Shown: in pieces, positions 54,424 through 64,000 of the stretch | How the letters are laid out: each line of letters begins with the position of its first letter | How positions within the stretch are numbered: the stretch's first letter is position 1 | Assembly: GCA_964057225.1 (NCBI GenBank) | Contig: OZ059894.1 | Span: 19,870,476 to 19,934,475, forward strand | Source of the DNA: Auanema rhodensis | Taxonomy: Eukaryota > Nematoda > Chromadorea > Rhabditida > Rhabditidae | Length of the DNA: 64,000 nucleotides | Reading direction: 5' to 3' | Notes under the pieces: generated by a model | What the model saw: the letters and a program-made list of their open reading frames with translations, nothing else | The model's database searches: none | What the model was told of the DNA's origin: nothing | Program-made: the position numbers and the translations under genes

Positions 54424-57400
54424 TTTCAAAATAATTTAGCAAAAAGTAGATGTTTTTAGATTCCATTTTTTAAGGCAAAGACGATGGACAATGTTATTCA
54501 ACGAAAAAATTAATTCTTCAGGGTGAAAATCGAGGATATAAGTGTGAACTTATATCAGTTGATATCTCGGTGCATTTTGAAGCTAGCGCAAATCTGATAA
54601 CACAGAACGACGCAGCTTAAAAATTCGCATCGAATGCACTATACTACATTGAAAAACGCTTAATACAAAAATTAGTTATGATCGTTTGAAAAATGATGCA
54701 TTAGTGTATGTTGAGTTTCCATGTACACTCAACATTGCTTCCAAAAACATTTTGACAAAAATTTTTTCGAAAAATTTCGAAATAATTTAGCAAAAAGTAG
54801 ATGTTTTTAGATTCCATTTTTCAAGGCAAAGACGATGGACAATGTTATTCAACGAAAAAATCAATTCTTCAGGGTGAAAATCGAGGATATAAGTGTGAAC
54901 TTATATCAGTTGATATCTCGGTGCGTTTTTAAGCTAGCGCAAATCTGATAACACAGAACGACGCAGCTTAAAAATCCGCATCGAATGCACTATACTACAT
55001 TGAGAAACGCTTAATACAAAAATTAGTTATGATCGTTTGAAAAATGATGCATTAGTGTATGTTGAGTTTCCATGTACACTCAACATTGCTTCCAAAAACA
55101 TTTTGACAAAAATTTTTTCGAAAAATTTCAGAATAATTGAGCAAAAAGTAAATGTTTTTAGATTCCATTTTTCAAGGCAAAGACGATGGACAATGTTATT
55201 CAACGAAAAAATTAATTCTTCAGGGTGAAAATCGAGGATATAAGTGTGAACTTATATCAGTTGATATCTCGGTGCATTTTTAAGCTAGCGCAAATCTGAT
55301 AACACAGATCGACGCAGCTTAAAAATCCGCATCGAATGCACTATACTACATTGAGAAACGCTTAATACAAAAATAAGTTATGATCGTTTGAAAAATGATG
55401 CATTAGTGTATGTTGAGTTTCCATGTACACTCAACATTGCTTCCAAAAACATTTTGACAAAAATTTTTTCGAAAAATTTCAGAATAGTTTAGCAAATAGT
55501 AGATGTTTTTAGATTCCACATTTCAAGGCAAAGACGATGGACAATGTTATTCAACGAAAAAATTAATTCTTCAGGGTGAAAATCGAGGATATAAGTGTGA
55601 ACTTATATCAGTTGATATCTCGGTGCATTTTTAAGCTAGCGCAAATCTGATAACACAGATCGACGCAGCTTAAAAATCCGCATCGAATGCACTATACTAC
55701 ATTGAGAAACGCTTAATACAAAAATTAGTTATGATCGTTTGAAAAATGATGCATTAGTGTATGTTGAGTTTCCATGTACACTCAACATTGCTTCCAAAAA
55801 CATTTTGACAAAAATTTTTTCGAAAAATTTCAGAATAATTTAGCAAAAAGTAGATGTTTTTAGATTCCATTTTTCAAGGCAAAGACGATGGACAATGTTA
55901 TTCAACGAAAAAATTAATTCTTCAGGGTGAAAATCGAGGATATAAGTGTGAACTTATATCAGTTGATATCTCGGTGCATTTTTAAGCTAGCGCAAATCTG
56001 ATAACACAGATCGACGCAGCTTAAAAATCCGCATCGAATGCACTATACTACATTGAAAAACGCTTAATACAAAAATTAGTTATGATCGTTTGAAAAATGA
56101 TGCATTAGTGTATGTTGAGTTTCCATGTACACTCAACATTGCTTCCAAAAACATTTTGACAAAAAGTTTTTCGAAAAATTTCAAAATAATTTAGCAAAAA
56201 GTAGATGTTTTTAGATTCCATTTTTCAAGGCAAAGACGATGGACAATGTTATTCAACGAAAAAATTAATTCTTCAGGGTGAAAATCGAGGATATAAGTGT
56301 GAACTTATATCAGTTGATATCTCGGTGCATTTTTAAGCTAGCGCAAATCTGATAACACAGAACGACGCAGCTTAAAAATCCGCATCGAATGCACTATACT
56401 ACATTGAGAAACGCTTAATACAAAAATTAGTTATGATCGTTTGAAAAATGATGCATTAGTGTATGTTGAGTTTCCATGTACACTCAACATTGCTTCCAAA
56501 AACATTTTGACAAAAATTTTTTCGAGAAATTTCAAAATAATTTAGCAAAAAGTAGATGTTTTTAGATTCCTTTTTTCAAGGCGAAGACGATGGACAATGT
56601 TATTCAACGAAAAAATTAATTCTTCAGGGTGAAAATCGAGGATATAAGTGTGAACTTATATCAGTTGATATCTCGGTGCATTTTTAAGCTAGCGCAAATC
56701 TGATAACACAGAACGACGCAGCTTAAAAATCCGCATCGAATGCACTATACTACATTGAGAAACGCTTAATACAAAAATTAGTTATGATCGTTTGAAAAAT
56801 GATGCATTAGTGTATGTTGAGTTTCCATGTACACTCAACATTGCTTCCAAAAACATTTTGACAAAAATTTTTTCGAGAAATTTCAAAATAATTTAGCAAA
56901 AAGTAGATGTTTTTAGATTCCTTTTTTCAAGGCGAAAACGATGGACAATGTTATTCAACGAAAAAATTAATTCTTCAGGGTGAAAATCGAGGATATAAGT
57001 GTGAACTTATATCAGTTGATATCTCGGTGCATTTTTAAGCTAGCGCAAATCTGATAACACAGAACGACGCAGCTTAAAAATCCGCATCGAATGCACTATA
57101 CTACATTGAGAAACGCTTAATACAAAAATTAGTTATGATCGTTTGAAAAATGATGCATTAGTGTATGTTGAGTTTCCATGTACACTCAACATTGCTTCCA
57201 AAAACATTTTGACAAAAATTTTTTCGAGAAATTTCAAAATAATTTAGCAAAAAGTAGATGTTTTTAGATTCCATTTTTTAAGGCAAAGACGATGGACAAT
57301 GTTATTCAACGAAAAAATTAATTCTTCAGGGTGAAAATCGAGGATATAAGTGTGAACTTATATCAGTTGATATCTCGGTGCATTTTTAAGCTAGCGCAAA

Positions 57401-57933
57401 TCTGATAACACAGAACGACGCAGCTTAAAAATCCGCATCGAATGCACTATACTACATTGAGAAACGCTTAATACAAAAATTAGTTATGATCGTTTGAAAA
57501 ATGATGCATTAGTGTATGTTGAGTTTCCATGTACACTCAACATTGCTTCCAAAAACATTTTGACAAAAATTTTTTCGAGAAATTTCAAAATAATTTAGCA
57601 AAAAGTAGATGTTTTTAGATTCCTTTTTTCAAGGCAAAGACGATGGACAATGTTATTCAACGAAAAAATTAATTCTTCAGGGTGAAAATCGAGGATATAA
57701 GTGTGAACTTATATCAGTTGATATCTCGGTGCATTTTTAAGCTAGCGCAAATCTGATAACACAGATCGACGCAGCTTAAAAATCCGCATCGAATGCACTA
57801 TACTACATTGAGAAACGCTTAATACAAAAATTAGTTATGATCGTTTGAAAAATGATGCATTAGTGTATGTTGAGTTTCCATGTACACTCAACATTGCTTC
57901 CAAAAACATTTTGACAAAAATTTTTTCGAAAAA
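54424..57933 (+). repeat. Ten-monomer block, first copy
   Basis: Monomers 156-165. Diagnostic members in order: T48/T202/A230; G5/C88 with G151 (gtgcgttttt); a monomer with attgagc and a t250a change (aaataag); a monomer with four changes in its first 44 bases (atagttt, caaatag, ccacattt); two ordinary copies; two with G54 (ggcgaa), the second also with A57; T48 with G348; T42/T184. The same series returns in modified form at 57934-61794. The attgagc copy here also has a private gtaaatg. Confidence 0.8.
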
Positions 57934-58635
57934 TTTCAAAATAATTTAGCAAAAAGTAGATGTTTTTAGATTCCATTTTTTAAGGCAAAGACGATGGACA
58001 ATGTTATTCAACGAAAAAATTAATTCTTCAGGGTGAAAATCGAGGATATAAGTGTGAACTTATATCAGTTGATATCTCGGTGCATTTTTAAGCTAGCGCA
58101 AATCTGATAACACAGAACGACGCAGCTTAAAAATTCGCATCGAATGCACTATACTACATTGAAAAACGCTTAATACAAAAATTAGTTATGATCGTTTGAA
58201 AAATGATGCATTAGTGTATGTTGAGTTTCCATGTACACTCAACATTGCTTCCAAAAACATTTTGACAAAAATTTTTTCGAAAAATTTCGAAATAATTTAG
58301 CAAAAAGTAGATGTTTTTAGATTCCATTTTTCAAGGCAAAGACGATGGACAATGTTATTCAACGAAAAAATCAATTCTTCAGGGTGAAAATCGAGGATAT
58401 AAGTGTGAACTTATATCAGTTGATATCTCGGTGCGTTTTTAAGCTAGCGCAAATCTGATAACACAGAACGACGCAGCTTAAAAATCCGCATCGAATGCAC
58501 TATACTACATTGAGAAACGCTTAATACAAAAATTAGTTATGATCGTTTGAAAAATGATGCATTAGTGTATGTTGAGTTTCCATGTACACTCAACATTGCT
58601 TCCAAAAACATTTTGACAAAAATTTTTTCGAAAAA

Positions 58636-60039
58636 TTTCAGAATAATTGAGCAAAAAGTAGATGTTTTTAGATTCCATTTTTCAAGGCAAAGACGATGGA
58701 CAATGTTATTCAACGAAAAAATTAATTCTTCAGGGTGAAAATCGAGGATATAAGTGTGAACTTATATCAGTTGATATCTCGGTGCATTTTTAAGCTAGCG
58801 CAAATCTGATAACACAGATCGACGCAGCTTAAAAATCCGCATCGAATGCACTATACTACATTGAGAAACGCTTAATACAAAAATTAGTTATGATCGTTTG
58901 AAAAATGATGCATTAGTGTATGTTGAGTTTCCATGTACACTCAACATTGCTTCCAAAAACATTTTGACAAAAATTTTTTCGAAAAATTTCAGAATAATTG
59001 AGCAAAAAGTAGATGTTTTTAGATTCCATTTTTCAAGGCAAAGACGATGGACAATGTTATTCAACGAAAAAATTAATTCTTCAGGGTGAAAATCGAGGAT
59101 ATAAGTGTGAACTTATATCAGTTGATATCTCGGTGCATTTTTAAGCTAGCGCAAATCTGATAACACAGATCGACGCAGCTTAAAAATCCGCATCGAATGC
59201 ACTATACTACATTGAGAAACGCTTAATACAAAAATTAGTTATGATCGTTTGAAAAATGATGCATTAGTGTATGTTGAGTTTCCATGTACACTCAACATTG
59301 CTTCCAAAAACATTTTGACAAAAATTTTTTCGAAAAATTTCAGAATAATTGAGCAAAAAGTAGATGTTTTTAGATTCCATTTTTCAAGGCAAAGACGATG
59401 GACAATGTTATTCAACGAAAAAATTAATTCTTCAGGGTGAAAATCGAGGATATAAGTGTGAACTTATATCAGTTGATATCTCGGTGCATTTTTAAGCTAG
59501 CGCAAATCTGATAACACAGATCGACGCAGCTTAAAAATCCGCATCGAATGCACTATACTACATTGAGAAACGCTTAATACAAAAATTAGTTATGATCGTT
59601 TGAAAAATGATGCATTAGTGTATGTTGAGTTTCCATGTACACTCAACATTGCTTCCAAAAACATTTTGACAAAAATTTTTTCGAAAAATTTCAGAATAAT
59701 TGAGCAAAAAGTAGATGTTTTTAGATTCCATTTTTCAAGGCAAAGACGATGGACAATGTTATTCAACGAAAAAATTAATTCTTCAGGGTGAAAATCGAGG
59801 ATATAAGTGTGAACTTATATCAGTTGATATCTCGGTGCATTTTTAAGCTAGCGCAAATCTGATAACACAGATCGACGCAGCTTAAAAATCCGCATCGAAT
59901 GCACTATACTACATTGAGAAACGCTTAATACAAAAATAAGTTATGATCGTTTGAAAAATGATGCATTAGTGTATGTTGAGTTTCCATGTACACTCAACAT
60001 TGCTTCCAAAAACATTTTGACAAAAATTTTTTCGAAAAA
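58636..60039 (+). repeat. Run of four near-identical monomers
   Basis: Four consecutive copies (58636, 58987, 59338, 59689) share T to G at monomer position 14 (aattgagc). By eye the first three are identical, and the fourth differs only by T to A at 59938 (aaataag). Because that terminal change also occurs in the single related copy at 55126-55476, the run looks like a very recent amplification of one monomer. The lost TAG opens a 63-codon frame in each copy, which is not a gene. Confidence 0.85.
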
Positions 60040-60390
60040 TTTCAGAATAGTTTAGCAAATAGTAGATGTTTTTAGATTCCACATTTCAAGGCAAAGACGA
60101 TGGACAATGTTATTCAACGAAAAAATTAATTCTTCAGGGTGAAAATCGAGGATATAAGTGTGAACTTATATCAGTTGATATCTCGGTGCATTTTTAAGCT
60201 AGCGCAAATCTGATAACACAGATCGACGCAGCTTAAAAATCCGCATCGAATGCACTATACTACATTGAGAAACGCTTAATACAAAAATTAGTTATGATCG
60301 TTTGAAAAATGATGCATTAGTGTATGTTGAGTTTCCATGTACACTCAACATTGCTTCCAAAAACATTTTGACAAAAAGTTTTTCGAGAAA
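60040..60390 (+). repeat. Chimeric monomer with a visible exchange point
   Basis: The start matches the copy at 55477 (atagttt, caaatag and ccacattt, four shared rare changes). The end combines G339 (at 60378) with G348 (at 60387). Elsewhere in the window these two bases belong to different monomer types: G339 copies end in cgaaaa and G348 copies have T339. The junction therefore lies between 60378 and 60387, matching the deletion of two monomers relative to the 54424 block. Confidence 0.75.
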
Positions 60391-61794
60391 TTTCAAAATA
60401 ATTTAGCAAAAAGTAGATGTTTTTAGATTCCTTTTTTCAAGGCGAAGACGATGGACAATGTTATTCAACGAAAAAATTAATTCTTCAGGGTGAAAATCGA
60501 GGATATAAGTGTGAACTTATATCAGTTGATATCTCGGTGCATTTTTAAGCTAGCGCAAATCTGATAACACAGAACGACGCAGCTTAAAAATCCGCATCGA
60601 ATGCACTATACTACATTGAGAAACGCTTAATACAAAAATTAGTTATGATCGTTTGAAAAATGATGCATTAGTGTATGTTGAGTTTCCATGTACACTCAAC
60701 ATTGCTTCCAAAAACATTTTGACAAAAATTTTTTCGAGAAATTTCAAAATAATTTAGCAAAAAGTAGATGTTTTTAGATTCCTTTTTTCAAGGCGAAGAC
60801 GATGGACAATGTTATTCAACGAAAAAATTAATTCTTCAGGGTGAAAATCGAGGATATAAGTGTGAACTTATATCAGTTGATATCTCGGTGCATTTTTAAG
60901 CTAGCGCAAATCTGATAACACAGAACGACGCAGCTTAAAAATCCGCATCGAATGCACTATACTACATTGAGAAACGCTTAATACAAAAATTAGTTATGAT
61001 CGTTTGAAAAATGATGCATTAGTGTATGTTGAGTTTCCATGTACACTCAACATTGCTTCCAAAAACATTTTGACAAAAATTTTTTCGAGAAATTTCAAAA
61101 TAATTTAGCAAAAAGTAGATGTTTTTAGATTCCATTTTTTAAGGCAAAGACGATGGACAATGTTATTCAACGAAAAAATTAATTCTTCAGGGTGAAAATC
61201 GAGGATATAAGTGTGAACTTATATCAGTTGATATCTCGGTGCATTTTTAAGCTAGCGCAAATCTGATAACACAGAACGACGCAGCTTAAAAATCCGCATC
61301 GAATGCACTATACTACATTGAGAAACGCTTAATACAAAAATTAGTTATGATCGTTTGAAAAATGATGCATTAGTGTATGTTGAGTTTCCATGTACACTCA
61401 ACATTGCTTCCAAAAACATTTTGACAAAAATTTTTTCGAGAAATTTCAAAATAATTTAGCAAAAAGTAGATGTTTTTAGATTCCTTTTTTCAAGGCAAAG
61501 ACGATGGACAATGTTATTCAACGAAAAAATTAATTCTTCAGGGTGAAAATCGAGGATATAAGTGTGAACTTATATCAGTTGATATCTCGGTGCATTTTTA
61601 AGCTAACGCAAATCTGATAACACAGATCGACGCAGCTTAAAAATCCGCATCGAATGCACTATACTACATTGAGAAACGCTTAATACAAAAATTAGTTATG
61701 ATCGTTTGAAAAATGATGCATTAGTGTATGTTGAGTTTCCATGTACACTCAACATTGCTTCCAAAAACATTTTGACAAAAATTTTTTCGAAAAA

Positions 61795-63900
61795 TTTCAG
61801 AATAATTTAGCAAAAAGTAGATGTTTTTAGATTCCATTTTTCAAGGCAAAAACGATGGACAATGTTATTCAACGAAAAAATTAATTCTTCAGGGTGAAAA
61901 TCGAGGATATAAGTGTGAACTTATATCAGTTGATATCTCGGTGCATTTTTAAGCTAGCGCAAATCTGATAACACAGATCGACGCAGCTTAAAAATTCGCA
62001 TCGAATGCACTATACTACATTGAAAAACGCTTAATACAAAAATTAGTTATGATCGTTTGAAAAATGATGCGTTAGTGTATGTTGAGTTTCCATGTACACT
62101 CAACATTGCTTCCAAAAACATTTTGACAAAAATTTTTTCGAAAAATTTCAAAATAATTTAGCAAAAAGTAGATGTTTTTAGATTCCATTTTTTAAGGCAA
62201 AGACGATGGACAATGTTATTCAACGAAAAAATTAATTCTTCAGGGTGAAAATCGAGGATATAAGTGTGAACTTATATCAGTTGATATCTCGGTGCATTTT
62301 TAAGCTAGCGCAAATCTGATAACACAGAACGACGCAGCTTAAAAATCCGCATCGAATGCACTATACTACATTGAGAAACGCTTAATACAAAAATTAGTTA
62401 TGATCGTTTGAAAAATGATGCATTAGTGTATGTTGAGTTTCCATGTACACTCAACATTGCTTCCAAAAACATTTTGACAAAAATTTTTTCGAGAAATTTC
62501 AAAATAATTTAGCAAAAAGTAGATGTTTTTAGATTCCATTTTTTAAGGCAAAGACGATGGACAATGTTATTCAACGAAAAAATTAATTCTTCAGGGTGAA
62601 AATCGAGGATATAAGTGTGAACTTATATCAGTTGATATCTCGGTGCATTTTTAAGCTAGCGCAAATCTGATAACACAGAACGACGCAGCTTAAAAATCCG
62701 CATCGAATGCACTATACTACATTGAGAAACGCTTAATACAAAAATTAGTTATGATCGTTTGAAAAATGATGCATTAGTGTATGTTGAGTTTCCATGTACA
62801 CTCAACATTGCTTCCAAAAACATTTTGACAAAAATTTTTTCGAAAAATTTCAGAATAGTTTAGCAAAAAGTAGATGTTTTTAGATTCCATTTTTCAAGGC
62901 AAAGACGATGGACAATGTTATTCAACGAAAAAATTAATTCTTCAGGGTGAAAATCGAGGATATAAGTGTGAACTTATATCAGTTGATATCTCGGTGCATT
63001 TTTAAGCTAGCGCAAATCTGATAACACAGATCGACGCAGCTTAAAAATTCGCATCGAATGCACTATACTACATTGAAAAACGCTTAATACAAAAATTAGT
63101 TATGATCGTTTGAAAAATGATGCGTTAGTGTATGTTGAGTTTCCATGTACACTCAACATTGCTTCCAAAAACATTTTGACAAAAATTTTTTCGAAAAATT
63201 TCAAAATAATTTAGCAAAAAGTAGATGTTTTTAGATTCCATTTTTTAAGGCAAAGACGATGGACAATGTTATTCAACGAAAAAATTAATTCTTCAGGGTG
63301 AAAATCGAGGATATAAGTGTGAACTTATATCAGTTGATATCTCGGTGCATTTTTAAGCTAGCGCAAATCTGATAACACAGAACGACGCAGCTTAAAAATT
63401 CGCATCGAATGCACTATACTACATTGAAAAACGCTTAATACAAAAATTAGTTATGATCGTTTGAAAAATGATGCATTAGTGTATGTTGAGTTTCCATGTA
63501 CACTCAACATTGCTTCCAAAAACATTTTGACAAAAATTTTTTCGAAAAATTTCGAAATAATTTAGCAAAAAGTAGATGTTTTTAGATTCCATTTTTCAAG
63601 GCAAAGACGATGGACAATGTTATTCAACGAAAAAATCAATTCTTCAGGGTGAAAATCGAGGATATAAGTGTGAACTTATATCAGTTGATATCTCGGTGCA
63701 TTTTTAAGCTAGCGCAAATCTGATAACACAGAACGACGCAGCTTAAAAATCCGCATCGAATGCACTATACTACATTGAGAAACGCTTAATACAAAAATTA
63801 ATTATGATCGTTTGAAAAATGATGCATTAGTGTATGTTGAGTTTCCATGTACACTCAACATTGCTTCCAAAAACATTTTGACAAAAATTTTTTCGAAAAA
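61795..63900 (+). repeat. Monomers 177-182, mixed types
   Basis: Six monomers. Those at 61795 and 62848 share T184, T202, A230 and G277. The latter also has a11g (aatagttt), as do the copies at 55477, 60040 and 63901. The final full copy (63550) is a G5/C88 type with a private ttaattatg. No other element is seen. Confidence 0.8.
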
Positions 63901-64000
63901 TTTCAGAATAGTTTAGCAAAAAGTAGATGTTTTTAGATTCCTTTTTTCAAGGCAAAGACGATGGACAATGTTATTCAACGAAAAAATTAATTCTTCAGGG
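63901..64000 (+). repeat. Partial monomer cut by the window edge
   Basis: The first 100 bases of a further copy, with G6, a11g and T42. It ends at the window boundary in perfect register, so the array continues beyond this window. Confidence 0.95.

Larger units (their letters stand above)
57934..61794 (+). repeat. Eleven-monomer relative of the preceding block
   Basis: Monomers 166-176 repeat the order of 54424-57933, with two changes in number. The single attgagc monomer is present as four copies (58636-60039), and the two ordinary monomers after the caaatag type are missing, replaced by a hybrid junction at 60371-60390. Ten plus three minus two gives the observed eleven. The copy at 61444 has gctaacgc, which destroys the GCTAGC site. 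Confidence 0.8.
1..64000 (+). repeat. 351-bp satellite DNA array, 182 full copies plus a partial
   Basis: The same 351-bp unit repeats head to tail across the entire window, all on one strand. Phased at base 1, monomers start at 1+351k up to 52651. One 369-bp monomer follows (52651-53019), and starts then fall at 53020+351k up to 63901. I followed the recurrent variant sites copy by copy and found substitutions only, apart from one 18-bp insertion. Any two copies differ at roughly 0 to 12 visible sites. No transposon, gene or unique spacer interrupts the array, and both window edges lie inside it, so its true length is unknown. Known biology of such arrays points to centromeric or pericentromeric heterochromatin; that location is inference. 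A unit of 351 bp is close to two nucleosome repeat lengths, as in many insect and other eukaryotic satellites. I do not recognise the family. Confidence 0.99.

Noticed and set aside
55037-55228. 63-codon open frame spanning a monomer junction
   Set aside because: Created by T to G at the usual TAG of the repeat (aattgagc). It crosses two monomers and has no coding-type conservation.
58547-59791. Four repeated identical 63-codon open frames (58547, 58898, 59249, 59600)
   Set aside because: Copies of one stop-loss monomer amplified in tandem. Identity reflects recent DNA duplication, not protein constraint.
1-64000. CRISPR array
   Set aside because: The repeats are contiguous 351-bp units with no short direct repeats separated by unique spacers and no cas genes.
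1-64000. Transposon or viral origin of the repeat
   Set aside because: No terminal repeats, target-site duplications, or reverse transcriptase, transposase or capsid-like reading frames in any copy.
1-64000. Telomeric repeats or array boundary
   Set aside because: No short telomere-type motif runs; both edges of the window are within the satellite.

Overview
The whole window is one uninterrupted head-to-tail satellite DNA array. The repeat unit is 351 bp, about 31% G+C by hand count of the first copy, and every copy lies in the same orientation. With the phase set at base 1, there are 182 complete monomers plus a 100-base partial copy at 63901-64000. Register is exact from 1 to 52650. A single 18-bp insertion makes one monomer 369 bp (52651-53019), and register is exact again from 53020 to the end. 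I see no unique sequence, transposon, RNA gene, inversion or credible protein gene anywhere.

Organism: the array indicates a eukaryotic centromeric, pericentromeric or other heterochromatic block. The monomer is AT-rich but not CpG-depleted (12 CpG in the first copy against about 8.6 expected from its base composition), which argues against a heavily CpG-methylated vertebrate or plant genome. An invertebrate such as an insect is plausible, but I do not recognise the satellite and cannot name a species.

Monomer anatomy, in first-copy coordinates: a 9-bp perfect hairpin with a GTGA tetraloop (112-133), a long interrupted stem of 21 pairs (144-210), a second 9-bp hairpin with a 10-base loop (285-312), and a 12-bp palindrome TTTTTCGAAAAA at the monomer junction (340-351). 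Differences between copies are mostly substitutions at a limited set of recurrent sites: 5-6, 40, 42, 48, 52, 54, 57, 68, 80-81, 88, 98-101, 127, 150, 184, 202, 228/230, 277, 338-339 and 348. The segment 278-337 is almost invariant.

Layout by variant combination: 1-4212 mixed types; 4213-8424 a 6-monomer unit present twice; 8425-26325 mixed, with embedded 4-monomer (12286-15093) and 3-monomer (16498-18603, 20359-22464) duplications; 26326-34047 a family of 5-, 4- and 3-monomer units; 34048-41067 a 10-monomer (3510 bp) unit present twice and nearly identical; 41068-51948 shorter rearranged derivatives of that unit; 51949-54423 mixed, with the 18-bp insertion; 54424-61794 a 10-monomer block followed by an 11-monomer relative in which one monomer type has become four copies; 61795-64000 mixed. 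This is the pattern expected from repeated local unequal exchange or gene conversion. The short open frames in the array arise where single substitutions remove stop codons of the repeat and are not genes. No gene-encoded system is present; the interest lies in the repeat's secondary structure and its visible recombination history.
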